Below are positions 48,640 through 60,680 of a stretch of DNA of 64,000 nucleotides, one piece after another. Under the pieces are notes generated by a model, which did no database searches, was not told the origin of the DNA, and worked only from the letters and a program-made list of their open reading frames with translations. The translations under genes were made by a program, and so were the position numbers. This DNA is from Prinsepia uniflora (lineage: Eukaryota; Streptophyta; Magnoliopsida; Rosales; Rosaceae): positions 57,216,891 through 57,280,890 of the forward strand of contig CM064872.1 in the NCBI GenBank assembly GCA_032719365.1. Reading direction: 5' to 3'. Positions within the stretch are counted from its first letter, which is position 1. Each line of letters begins with the position of its first letter.

Positions 48640-50843
48640 TGTCGTCAGGCGCCTGCATTGCTTCCCTCACCTTTTTCCGTACATGTTTCTTGGATTCTTG
48701 CCGGTGATCACTTTGATCGTTGGTACTTGTCGATGGAATCCCAGAGTTGGGATACGGAGTAGTTAGTACAGGCGGTTGATTTCGTTGGATGCGAAGTCTC
48801 GATAGCGATGTCTGTTGATTGGGTCTGCACGAGTCGGTGGCATGCACTACTACCGAGAGTGGTTGTAGTTACGGTTGTGGGAATCGGGGACGTTCGGGGA
48901 ACGTTTCTTTTTCTCGTATGAGATGTCGGGGTGACTGTACCCAAAGTTGTTGGGTACAAGGGAGGCAGAGTTTCTCCAAATTGAGTAGAGATACGGGGTC
49001 GTTGCTCGGTATGAACGGAGATCCAGGGTTGTCTCTTTCGCATAGTGATGGTGCTGGTACTAGTGCTGGTGCTGGCGCTGGTGATTGTGATGGCGATGAG
49101 TCACGAGTCGGGATGTGACTCCATCGAGATGGGCATGTGTTCGATATCTGTGGTCTGGCAGTGGATCACGGATAGAGTTAGACTGGTTACGGACACGTGG
49201 TTGATGTCTGAGTGTGTTGGTTCCAACATGGTTGGAACTTTGGAATCGAGAGAGGTTGTGATTGAGGCGACGAGGGGAGTGATTGATTCCTCATTGGTAA
49301 CGAGTATTTCGAAGTCATTTGGGGTGACAACTCAGGTTCTGCCATGGCAGATGATGGTTGTTGTCACCAGTGCATAGATCGTGTATTGGTTGGTGGACCT
49401 GCAATTGTTTTGGGTCATCAGGAGGAGTTGAGTATTTTGAAGTTAGGTGAAGGAGATTTCTCATTCTCTGCTTGGTGGCAGACGATGTCGAGTTACGTGG
49501 CGTGGTGAGTGCAGCGAGTTTGTTTGCATTCACGTTGGATGAATTTTGATGTCATCATTTTGGATCATCCTTGATCTTCCTTGGTGAAATGCCAAAGATC
49601 GATACGAGGTAATTGGAGAGGACCCACAGTCTCGACGTGTCTTGTCGTTGATTGATCTGTTTAGATGTGGGAAATGGTTGAGGACTTTGAGCGTAGTGAC
49701 GATCGAGGATCGTGACGTTTATGGTCGGGTGACGCATTGATGGATCTGGATCGTTATCTTGATGATCCAGATAGGTGGAGAATTTATTGCCCTTACGTGG
49801 ATAGTTGAGTCGAGGATGATGGGACTGAACTTCTTTTCAAGGTAAATCCCGTATGGTATATTACTCGAGCGAGTAGGTTTCCGATGGGGTCGAATTTGGT
49901 CAACCTAGATATGGGAATGTTGGAATTGGTTTCCCTACGAAGTCAATCGAACGTGATGTGTTAATCGTATGAGCAGGTAACCGATAGGTTCAGAATTAGT
50001 GTGTCTTGGTAGACGTGGGCAAGATTGGATGCCAGTTGGCATGAGTAGGTACGCCTTGGTGGGCGTGATTCGAATTGATATGTATTGGATTTCGTGGTTA
50101 GAATAGACGTTCTGTTACTGGTCGGGTGACCATGGGACTTGTAATGAACGAAGGGTTGGAGTTTCTGATCTGTCTAATACAGGGTTGGATAGATGGACTC
50201 CAGAATTGAAACGTGATTGGTTACGACCTAGGTTGTAGTGGACTGGTTGGTGGATGGATGTACTTACCCGGTACGTTGTTCAAGGTACGATACTGGACAA
50301 ACTTGTGGTGCCTGGTGACGGTATATAGGATATACTAGGGGTACGTTGGTAAACATGCTGGTAGTCGGCTTAATTCTGATACCATTGGATTAGTCGAGGA
50401 CCTGGACTGGACATTAGATACTGATTCTGATGGGTCCAGTTACACACAGGTTGAGTGAGTTGGTGGTTAGTGTAACCACAAGTAAGTATAATGTCAGTTT
50501 TCGACTGACGACTGTCAAGTGGTGATAGTTTGTAGGATGTGTCAACATGGATCGATGAGTGAGGTCTGGTGACTCCCAGTGGGAGCAGACGTCAGGATAG
50601 ACTGGTGATGCGACGTGACAAGTGGTATCAACTCAGAACGTGGGATTACTTTCACTCGACGTGGTCGAGTATGGACGATGCGACGTGAGTATTAGTGGAA
50701 CGTCTAGGTACAAACAAGTTTTGTGTTAACTAGTGGGTGTACGAGTGTACATTTGATGTGAGGTCGAAATTGCTTTCCACTAGGTGGTTGTGGAATCAAG
50801 ATAGTTGGAATTTCGAGGACGAAATTAATTAAAGAGGGAAGGT
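48640..50843 (+). mobile_element. Internal region of the non-coding element, plus-strand partial copy
   Basis: It is the inverted relative of 25655-27152 plus 40190-42435 and ends in a purine tract aaagagggaaggt just before an LTR. No 5' LTR precedes it; it begins abruptly inside the copia element after tactag. No coding domain was found. The longest ORFs (99-110 aa) are Ser/Gly- or Val-rich and not convincing. Confidence 0.72.
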
Positions 50844-53756
50844 TGTAACGACCCGTCCCGAATTCCGAGATTAGATGAATGACTAATCAAGGATTAGTGA
50901 GGTTAATCGATGATTAACTGAGTGAAATCGGACGAACGATGCAAAATGACGATTTTGCCCTTGGTCGTGGGAAAAATATTGACTTTTAACCTGGGAGGTC
51001 CGATGGTCGAGGACCAAGGACCTTTACGTAGATCGGGTCAATACGAATCCGTAGACAGGCGGCACGTCGAAATCGGACGTCGAACGGGAAAGTTATGGGT
51101 CACGGAAGTTTGATTACACTATGCATGCATTACGAGGCGAAGACACTAGGCATTATCTGATTGGTTGATTTTTTAAGTGGGTCCCATGGATGAGTGACAA
51201 GTGTCACTCATCCCATTGGCCTTTAACCCCAAAAAGTGGATCTCATTCTTGATTGGTGGGTTTTGAGATTAAAATAATATTATTTTTATTATTTTACAAT
51301 TCCCACTCTTCCCATCTTTTAATCCCAGCCATCCATCCTTATCTTTTCCTCTTATCTCCACCCTTCATTCAATCATCTTCTTCATCATCTGACTCTCACC
51401 ATCGACTTCGCCGTCTTCTTTGTTTTCCTTCACAAACCCGAACAACCATTCCCCCTATAACCCCTCTAAACATCATTATTAGAACCTGGGTTGTGAATGA
51501 GAGTGTGAGAGTGAAAAGAGGCGATGATGATGAGGTCGTCTAGGAGGACCGTCGTGGATGGTGGCAAGGGCCCGAAGTCAAACTCGTGAGGTAAGTTATA
51601 TTTCAAAAATCCAAGGTTCAGTTTTAGCTTGCTTCAACCCTTTTTATGGAATGGGCTATGACCTAGGGACCTAGACAAGAGAAATGGAACCAGAACCAAG
51701 GTTGGAGGTGGCCGAAGACGACGGCGGACTAAGGTTACAGGGACCGTCGCCATTTTTGATCATGGAAGGTATGTTCTTGGCGGTTTCCCTCAGTTTTATT
51801 CATTCAAATGAGTTGCTAAGGACTAAACTTAAAGATAGAAATTGAAAGGAAAGGAAAAGGACTGAAAATGAAGGAGATTGGATGCTGGACCGGTTCGAAC
51901 CAGGTGAACCCAGTTTAACTGAGGTAGGGGATGATGAACAGTTCGGCGCGTGGGCTTCACGCGCAGCCCCTTTGGGCGGCGCGTGGGGGCGCGTGAAGCA
52001 TCTTTTGGGGATGACTTCAACATGACTTTTAATCTACTCGATGTAACGAACATTTTGGGACTATTTTCGTACCGATCGGACACCGTCTCGATATTGTTCG
52101 GAACATCCGAAGGTTTATGATCGAGTTTAAAAATAGTTAAAAATTCGAAAAAATTGCGGGGCTTCAATGAGAGATTAATAAGGTAGTTAGTAACTCTCTA
52201 GATTGATTTGGAGAGGTTTGGGTGTCCCAGTGACGACGATTAGCTCGGTGAGGCTTACGACACGCGAATCAATGCAGCAGCTTAGGACGGTCTGTGAGTG
52301 GACCTTGATTTCTAAACTCTGATGCATCCATAAATGTTTTATTTGTTTTATAGATATGATTCTATGATGTTGATTTAGATATTTGTGAATTACATGGTTT
52401 CACGCATTTCGAGGCAATTTACGTGCTTGTACGTAAATCGAGGTTTTCAGTTTTACACTGATTTTTCGTACTTATAGTTTTGGAAATGATTTCATGAAAT
52501 GGATTTGGATTTGAAAAGGTAAACTCGTGTTCGAGACCTATTTTTTTTGGAGACTCTCGGACTCGAAGTCCATTTAGTTACGTTCTCGGGCCAGAGGCCT
52601 AATTGGTTCTTGAATCGATTTCGGATTTGGAAATATGGATCGAGCACGAGACCTATTTGATTTACGAACTTTTGGACTTGAAGTCCATTTGATTTAACAA
52701 GGCATCGGGCTGAAGGCCCAGTTGATTTACTTATCGGGCTCGAGGCCCAGTTGGTTTACGAATCGGGCTCGGAGCCCGATTAACTTACGTATCAGGCACA
52801 AGGTTCATTTGGTTTACAAAATCGGGAACAAGGCCCAGTTGGTTTACGATTTGGGCCAGAGGCTCAGTTTGTATATGGATTCGGGATGAGGGCCCAGTTA
52901 TGTTTTAAGATTGTGATTTTGAGACGGGGACCCATAAATGGATTTATGATTCATGACGGTTTATGGGGACCGGGCATGAACCCTTGAAAGGTTTTGAGAA
53001 TTTTTTCAAATGGTTTTTTGTATACCATCCTTTATATATGAATTGTCTCCTCCGGGAAGGGTCGTTGGCCTAGGTGGACCCCGGAGTAGTCACGGAGCAC
53101 TAACTGAGTGGAGTCGCCCCCGTTGGGTTCCTTACTCTCAGAAAGGCTATGGAATATATCCCCACGGAGGGTCATTGATCTAAGGACATTGACCTGGGTG
53201 GACCCTGGGAGACTTGGGTTTTGAGACCCCGCGTAGCACGCGCGTAGCTCTAGATACCGTGACAGGATTGTTATATAATATATATATATATATATATATG
53301 ATGAACATGATTTCTTGGTTTTTCAAAATTGTGTTTTATGATGATAAATGGATTTGGGCTGAGATCCCACATATGTTTACTATGTTATGGTTTTCTGTAA
53401 ATGGTTTTGGGCAGGGGCCCGTATGGATTTGGTTATTGAAACATATGTGGTTTGAGAAACGGTTTTACTATGCATGCATGCTTTTTAGTGAAGGGCATAA
53501 AGTTGTTTTATGAAATGTATTTTACTAAACTTATTACTTTTCTTCCACTCACAGTCTTTCTGTTTTCAATGCCCTTCAGGTTGAATACGGTACGAACTGT
53601 AGCAGAGACCGAGACATCACATACCTCCTCCGGATCCTAGCGTACTCGAGAAGCCTTCAGACTAAAGGTTCAAATTTTCCTGGTCTGACACTCCGTGTCA
53701 GACGGGATCAGGAACGTCCCTCGTTAATCCCGGGGGGACTGGGACGAGTCCTGACA
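50844..53756 (+). mobile_element. LTR of the non-coding element, plus strand (2913 bp)
   Basis: It begins tgtaacgaccc and ends gagtcctgaca. It includes the palindrome (51188), the GC-rich block (51945-52000), a cgggctcgaggcccagttgg array (52540-52900) and a (TA)n run (53278-53300). It is followed by agtgg and then by copia sequence. Confidence 0.88.
51188..51213. repeat. Perfect palindrome, 12-bp arms
   Basis: Same palindrome as at 25003-25028, loop ag. Confidence 0.85.
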
Positions 53757-53761
53757 AGTGG

Positions 53762-53903
53762 TACTAGTCTCTGTAAGCATAACCCTCAATATGCTTTTAT
53801 TTCTATTTTATCTCTGATGATTCAATTGAGCCCTCTTATTTTACGTAGGCTAATAAATCTGTAGATTTACTACGTGCAATGGAATATGAGTTCAAAGCCC
53901 GTC
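53762..53903 (+). pseudogene. copia fragment between two insertions
   Basis: It reads KHNPQYAF, then EPSYFT and AMEYEFKA in nearby frames, the stretch that precedes the RT of copia polyproteins. It links the left part (ending 48639) with the right part (starting 60834). Confidence 0.8.
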
Positions 53904-54329
53904 TGACAAGACCCATCTCGTAAAAACTAGACAAACACGAGGGGTCCTGCTTCTGTCTGGCAGTTTCAAACGTCAAGAATAGTCTCAAAAGATTATACAA
54001 TAAATACAAAACCATCTAATATTCAGATAAGAGATGATTGGACATTCGTATATCGCACTATATACAGAACATAAGGACTCAAAACACATGACTTTTACCC
54101 TAAGGGTTTACAGCTACACCAAAGTCTTGTTTATGCCTCCACTCCTAAATAGGTCCCCGTCGTCATGCCACACCCTGTACGGCAAGTAAAAACCATAAAA
54201 ATGTGAGTGGAAAAATGTAAGACCCGTGTTCTGGAGGGAACGGTGAACGATCCCACATTCCTGTGAGAGGGGAATGGTCTTGGAGGGGAGTGGTGGTGTG
54301 CCTTAAAGGTGTAGATAGACACCTATCTA

Positions 54330-54465
54330 GCACGAGGCCTTTTGGGAGCTCAAGTGGCTTTGGGGGGAGGGGGGATTGGAACCCCAAAGTTAAGCGAGTT
54401 GAGGTTGGTGCAATTCCATGATAGGTGACCCCCCCCCCTCCCCGGGGGAAGTTACACCGTGAGCT
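54330..54465 (+). ncRNA. 5S rRNA-derived domain, box C expanded
   Basis: Box A-like aagttaagcg is intact at 54387-54396. The box C region reads ataggtgacc followed by an expanded C-rich run, so the pol III promoter is likely weakened. Confidence 0.75.
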
Positions 54466-56039
54466 CCCGAAAACAAAACCGTGAGGGCAAGGGCAAGGAG
54501 GCCCAAAGCGGACAATATCGTGCTAGATGAGTTGGGTCCTGACAGAGGAGGGTCGGGTCTTGACAGAATGGTATCAGAGCCAGACCCTGACCAGGAAGTG
54601 TGTCAGCGAGGACGCTGGGCCCTAAGGGGTGGATTGTAAGACCCGTGCCCTGGAGGGAACGATGAACGATCCCACATTCCTGCGAGGGGGTGACAGGACC
54701 CGCCCCGATCCCACGGGGACCACAAGGGGACGTGCCCTGCTCCCGTCTGACACCCAAAATAACATACCAATTTTAACCTCAAATGTTCAAATTAATAAAT
54801 AACCAAATAAAGTTATACATCAAATCCAAATTTAACAGATGTCAGACACGGGATGAAAACCAAATTACAAATTGCGAGCACGACTCTAAAATAATCCTGC
54901 GGGTCAAACCACCCGACAGGGGTTCAGATACGCAGAAGTAGATCTATGCCTCAGCCTCAGGATCCTCCTCTACCTCAGTAGCACAGCCTGGAGGGGTTAC
55001 CAAAACATTAAGGGTGAGTGGGCCAAAACTCAAGTTTATAAAACCGTTTAATAAGTAAAATATATAATTTACCCCTCCGTTTTCCAAACATGCATGCATC
55101 AGAATTTAAAACCATAAATCATATAATATGAATCATAAGGCATGTAATAAAACCATAAACATAATTTTAGCTGCTGCACTATACACTCCAATCCTAACAT
55201 CCCCGATGTCTGACGTCCCTGACGTCCAATAAGGTCACAGTCCCAAGGCTACGCGTGCCACTCGGGTCTCAATTCCGAGTCCAATCCCCGAACCCCATCC
55301 GGGTACGGCATCCCAAATGCCTAGCATCCTAGACGCTTGACGTTCTAGACGTCATATCATAGCAATCCTGCTCCTGAGTCATTTTACGGTCCGGTTCTTC
55401 CGTAGAATGACCCCTCGCAGGCAATGCGCCGTGACCACTCCGGGGTACCACATCCGGAGGAGACAGTATCACACGAGTGGATCTATACAGTGCAGTACCA
55501 AATACATTTTATCGATATCCACATGCAAAACATAGATATATATAGATAAAATCCAAAACCAATCTTTAAGTTTCATCAGACGGGTCTCAACCCAAATACC
55601 GTGAAACGTGCCATAACCATAATTTCAATATCATCAAAACCGTTTCATGATTCCAGCATGTGAATATATAAGTAAATAAGAAAACATTTAAGCAAGCAAG
55701 GGTTTAATGAAATCGGGCCCACTCACAGTACAATCCTGCTGAAAACTGAACGTATACCCTCGACCTGGTACAATTGTACAATCCCTGTCATGTCCAAAGT
55801 ATACGTAAAGGTCAATATAAACCCCTAACGTTCAACCATGAAACCCTAGACTGAAACCAGCCCGAAAAAACCGCCCGAACGCGCTTCCTGAGGCAATAAA
55901 ACCTTATTTTGACCAACTTAATGATCTCTGATCGACCCAAAACCACCGCCATTGGATCCGGATCGTCGAAACCTAAAGAATGGTGGTGGTCCCACCAAAA
56001 ATACTGTTCACACGCGCCAGTCAACGCTCTGGTCAACGC

Positions 56040-56380
56040 AGTAACAGTCCTGCTGACATCATCGCTGATGTCATGCTGACGTCAGCATGACGTCATGCTG
56101 ACGTCATCTGACAGCTGTCAGGTCTGACTTGTTAGACTCTGACAGGTGCCACGTGTCAACACATGATTGGTCCACATCACTGATCTGTCAGGCCACGTGT
56201 CAGCACGGCACTGGTCCACGTCACTGACATGTCAGTGACACGTGGCAGCCCCTGATTAGGCCACGTCACTAACATGTCAGTGCTGACTGTGCACTGACAT
56301 GTGACACGTGTCGGCTGGAGAGTGGTCCACATCACCTGACACGTCTGACAAGGTGCCACGTCATCACCTCTGTCCTCTTG
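56040..56380. repeat. Dense cluster of TGACGTCA/CACGTG-like short motifs
   Basis: Within the solo LTR, short units such as ctgacgtca, gacatgtcagt, tgacacgtgtc and gccacgtgtca repeat in both directions over about 340 bp. They contain ACGT cores of the kind bound by plant bZIP and bHLH factors. Other LTR copies do not show this density. Confidence 0.7.
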
Positions 56381-57042
56381 ACGGGTCAACCTGTTTCTTT
56401 GTAACTAGGTCGACCAGATCCGCGATCAGACCCGGTCACCAATCCCTCAATTCTTAACCATTTTAACTCTAATTTCTTCCTATGTGCTCGTCTCAATCCC
56501 AGTAAGGGTTCTATGGAATCGAAAACATTAAACAAGGGCTTACCTCGATGAACAGAACCGGTTCTCCCGTCGCAGTTTATCCTCTGTTCAGGTCACCTCA
56601 GATCACGCAACCAAGCCCTAGAGGTTCCTATCAGTCCAGAGAGTCGATTAGGGTCAAAAGGAATCGAAAATATACGTTGGAAATCAAGCTTCCATTTCTG
56701 AGTTTTTCAAAACAGTTTCGGGTTAGGAACCACCTACCCCGCCGCCGTCAGCCAGCTATCACCGCCGTCTCTCAGTCTCACTAGTGAGTCTCTCACCCAC
56801 AGACACAGAGAATGGGTGCTACGCAGGTGTGTTGATCGAATGGAAAGTATGTGTGTGTCGGGTAGGAAAATATATAGAATGGGGGGAATCTGATAACATG
56901 AAATGGAGGGTCCAGATTCAATCTCAGAAATGAGATTAAAGGTTCAGATTAAGTCTGGGGTACTTTAGATGGATGGCTGAAATTAAAAGTTGGATGTAAT
57001 TCTAATTAATTACTTAATGGAGCTTGATCCAATCTAGCCAAT

Positions 57043-57068
57043 GGATGAGTGACACTTGTCACTCATCC
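57043..57068. repeat. Perfect palindrome, 12-bp arms
   Basis: Same arms as at 25003 and 51188. The loop is ct, the inverse of ag, as expected for a minus-strand LTR. Confidence 0.85.
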
Positions 57069-57599
57069 AGGTGTCCTCCAATCACAATATCAGAATAAAA
57101 TAATCGACACGAAAACTGAGACGCAAACCTCCCAATTTCACGTTTTTGACCATAACTTCCTCGTACGGAGTTCGATTTCGGCGTGCCGCCTGTCTACGGA
57201 CTCAGGGCATCGGGACCTACCTAACGGTCCTTGAGTCATATGAAAATTAGTTTCCAAACGAAAAGTCAACATTTTCGCCCCAATCGTCCAAATTACGGTA
57301 ATGCCCCTGAACTTCTGATAGTCATAACTTTTTTCCTGATCGTCCGAATTGGACGTGCCACCTGTCTATGGACTCGTGACGTCCCGAACTACGTCACGGT
57401 CATTGGTCAAAGTCCGTTCGACTCACCAATCAAAAAGAACAAATTGGGCAATACAATTCACAAGGGTAAAAACGTCAATTCATTCAATAATTTACAAAAT
57501 TAGAATCCTCAAATTTCCGCGGTGTTACAGGGGGAATAGTCTTGGAGGGAGTACTGGTGTGCCTTAAAGGTGTAGGCACGCACCTATCTAGCACGAGGC

Positions 57600-57700
57600 C
57601 TTTTGGGAGCTCAAGTGGCTTTGGGGGGGATTGGAACCCCAAAGTTAAGCGAGTTGAGGCTGGTTCAATTCCATGATGGATGACCCCCTAGGGAGTTGCA
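57600..57700 (+). ncRNA. 5S rRNA-derived domain in interrupted Cassandra 3' LTR
   Basis: Box A-like aagttaagcg at 57642-57651 and gatggatgaccccctaggga near box C, slightly diverged. Confidence 0.75.
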
Positions 57701-59794
57701 CCGTGAGCTCCCGAAAACAAAACGGTGAGGGCAAGGGCAAGGAGGCCCAAAGCGGACAATATCGTGCTAGATGAGTCGGGTCCTGACCGAGGAGGGTCAG
57801 GTCCTGACAACAAAAATAATCTTTGGAAAGCATGATTTAGAAAACATATATTTATACCCTATGTTTTATGAAAACTATGCATGCAAATAAAATCATTCAA
57901 AACTTAATGACCAGGTAACGTAGTTCACAACCTCGTTAAGCGTGAAAACATACATAAAGCAGATCATAACAATAAACCATCTCAAAAAGCATACACACGA
58001 ACCATCAAATCAATAACACCCAATCAATCCATATCCAGCTTATCCTCGATGCACAATATCAGTCACTACATCAACAACACTACCAGTAGGTAAGCCACTC
58101 GGGATATAGAGCCTAGCTCGATTTCTGAATGGATACCGACTCAGGATATAGAGCCCAACTCAACGTCTTAGTTGCCATCACAATACCAGTCACAAGATAA
58201 AGAGCCTGCTTGACGTCTAAGACTGACCAACCAACCAACAAGCATCTCGAGGAGGGTTTCCATCACATACATCACACATCATCACAACATTTCACACATA
58301 ACGAATATCGATAAATCACATATACTTGTATCACACATCAATTCTGTAACCAAATCCACGTTTCAGTAACTCGAGCCTACGTCCAAAACACAAAATACAT
58401 AAATTCCTCGTAAAACGTACAATAACACAATTTTCCATAAAACCGTAAAAAATCATATAAAAATCCCAATCAATCAAGTATTACCAAAAACATATAGGAA
58501 AGCATTTAAAATGTGTAAATAAAAATAAACTTCCACTCATGGTTTTATTTCGGAGTTTATTCCGGATTCGCACGTTCCGTGTCTGCCTCGGGGGTTATAT
58601 TTCCTATCAAAAATGTAATTCTAGTTTATTAATGTCCCACTAACCCTCATGTAACCTTCTAGTTCAAACCATAACTCTCGAGAATTTAATATCATGAGAT
58701 GATATCTGATTGCCTTGAAATATGCGCCAAAATGTCCGTAATATCAAAAGAATTAAAAAAAAAACATGTTGGTTGCATTCTGAGATTCGTTAGCACATGC
58801 CCCCACGAGCCTCCAGAAGTAGCTGCACGTGGAGCCCCCCGTGTTAGCACTATTCATCGTCCATGCTACCCGTTTTGCTGGTTTTTTGGATCGCTCCACT
58901 CGGCGACCCAACCTAGCCCTATCTCACTCAAAACTCACCCATTTTCACTTCTGTTTCATCCAGCCTACTCAAAATTAGCTCAAGAATAGATCTATGAATT
59001 TAAAACTAGAAAACTCACCTTGAAAACCATTTGAAGTCCTCTCCTTCCTCGGCCGTCCATCACCCTCACTGTCTAGGTGATTCCAGCGTCCACAACCATG
59101 ACTTAGTAGCTTTTTAAGGTCGTAGAAACTCAGAGAGGAAGGTAGCAGACTTGTTTCTAAAGTTCCTAGTCAAAAACTAGATCAAGCAACTCAAACTCGA
59201 AAATTTCCTTCTCGGGTTCACACTCTCTCTCTTTCGGTTCTAGATTCAACACCTTCCCTAGTTCTCTCTTATTCTCTTATCTTCTCTCATCTCCTAGTTC
59301 TCCCTCCTCTATTCATTTTTCTTTCTTTTCTTCTTCTTGGCCAAACGACCCACACACACACACAAACACTTAAAATAAAAATCACAAACCCACACAAGAA
59401 GTCCAAGTCGGTTGCACAATTCCATAAGAGATAAATGGACACTTGTCCCTTTCTCATTCATCCATAAGAAAAATCTCCTATAGAAATTACCTAAATTCCC
59501 TTTTTGGAAAATTAACAAAATACCTTTATTCAATTTAACCCCAAAACGAAACCGTCCTAACTCCGTTTTTGGCATGCAACTTGTTGGCATACCCTGGAGG
59601 CTAAGACCTTCGCAATGACTTTTACGGAATCTCCAAAACTATCCTGGCCAAAAAGTCAAATGTTGACCCTATGGGGGCAAAAATGGTCATTTTCTTTTTT
59701 ACTTTCCATTTTTATGTCAGGACCCGACCCTCCTCAGTCAGGACCCGATTCTAGCATGATATTGTCCGTTTTGGGCCTCCTCGCCCTCAAGGTT

Positions 59795-59905
59795 TTGTTT
59801 TCAGGAGCTCACAGTGCAACTTCCCAAGGGGTCACCTATCATGCAATTGCACTAACCTCAACTTGCTTAACTTTGGAGTTCCAACAAGACCCAAAGTCAC
59901 TGAGC
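59795..59905 (-). ncRNA. 5S rRNA-derived domain, LTR 1 of the three-LTR Cassandra
   Basis: The plus strand shows acttcccaaggggtcacct and cttaactttgg, the inverse of 5S boxes C and A. Box C is slightly diverged. Confidence 0.75.
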
Positions 59906-60169
59906 TCCCAAAAGGCCTTGTGCTAGATAGGTGTGTGCCTACACCTTTAAGGCACACCACCATTCCTCTTGTAGGAATGTGGGATCGTTCATTGTTCCCT
60001 CTAAGACATGGGTCTTACAATCCACCCTTCTTAGGGCCCAGCGTCCTCGCTGGTACACTTCCCGGTCGGGGTCGGCTCTGATACCATTTTGTCAGGACCC
60101 GACCCTCCTCAGTTAGGACCCGATTCTAGCACGATATTGTCCGCTTTGGGCCTCCTCGCCCTCACGGTT

Positions 60170-60280
60170 TTGTTTTCGGGAGCTCACAGTGCAACTTCCC
60201 AGGGGGTCACCCATCATGGAATTGCACCAGCCTCAACTTGCTTAACTTTGGAGTTCCAATCGAACCTAAAGCCACTAAGC
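60170..60280 (-). ncRNA. 5S rRNA-derived domain, LTR 2 of the three-LTR Cassandra
   Basis: The plus strand reads acttcccagggggtcaccc, the inverse of an intact box C, and cttaactttgg for box A. Confidence 0.78.
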
Positions 60281-60564
60281 TCCCAAAAAGCCTCGTGGTA
60301 GATAGGTGTGTGCCTACACCTTTAAGGCACACCATCATTCCCCTCCAAAACCATTCCCCTCGCATGAATGTGAGATCATTCACCGTTATCTCCAAGACAT
60401 GAGCCTTACAATCCACCCCATTTAAGGCCCAGCGTCCTCTCTGACACACTTCCTGGTCGAGGTCGGCTCTGATACCATTCTATCAAGACCCGACCCTCCT
60501 CATTCAGAACCTGATTCTAGCACGATATTGTCCGCTTTGGGCCTTCTCGCCCTCACGATTTTTT

Positions 60565-60680
60565 TTTCGGGAGCTCACAGTGCAACTTCCTAAGGGGTCA
60601 CCCATCGTGGAATTGCACCAACCTCAACTCGCTTAACTTTGGTGTTCCAACCGAACCCAAAGCCACTGAGCTCCCAAAAG
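60565..60680 (-). ncRNA. 5S rRNA-derived domain, LTR 3 of the three-LTR Cassandra
   Basis: The plus strand shows acttcctaaggggtcaccc and cgcttaactttgg. Confidence 0.75.

Larger units (their letters stand above)
54691..57529 (-). mobile_element. Minus-strand solo LTR (2839 bp) inside Cassandra
   Basis: It starts tgacaggaccc, ends ggtgttaca, and is flanked by ggggg at 54686-54690 and 57530-57534. The Cassandra 3' LTR continues exactly across it. Confidence 0.9.
54216..57809 (+). mobile_element. Cassandra TRIM with a solo LTR inserted in its 3' LTR
   Basis: 5' LTR 54216-54564 (349 bp), internal region 54565-54634 with PBS tggtatcagagcc and purine tract aaggggtgga, 3' LTR 54635-54690 plus 57535-57809. 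Flanks aaaaa and acaaa are a near-duplication. The 5S-like domain of the 5' LTR has an expanded C run near 54428-54444. Confidence 0.9.

Noticed and set aside
48542..49043. Minus-strand ORFs of 101-111 aa near the copia/long-LTR junction
   Set aside because: Antisense to element DNA, low complexity, no recognisable motif.
56177..56389. 70-aa minus-strand ORF with repeated Thr/Trp words
   Set aside because: Produced by the short-motif cluster in the LTR, not by a gene.
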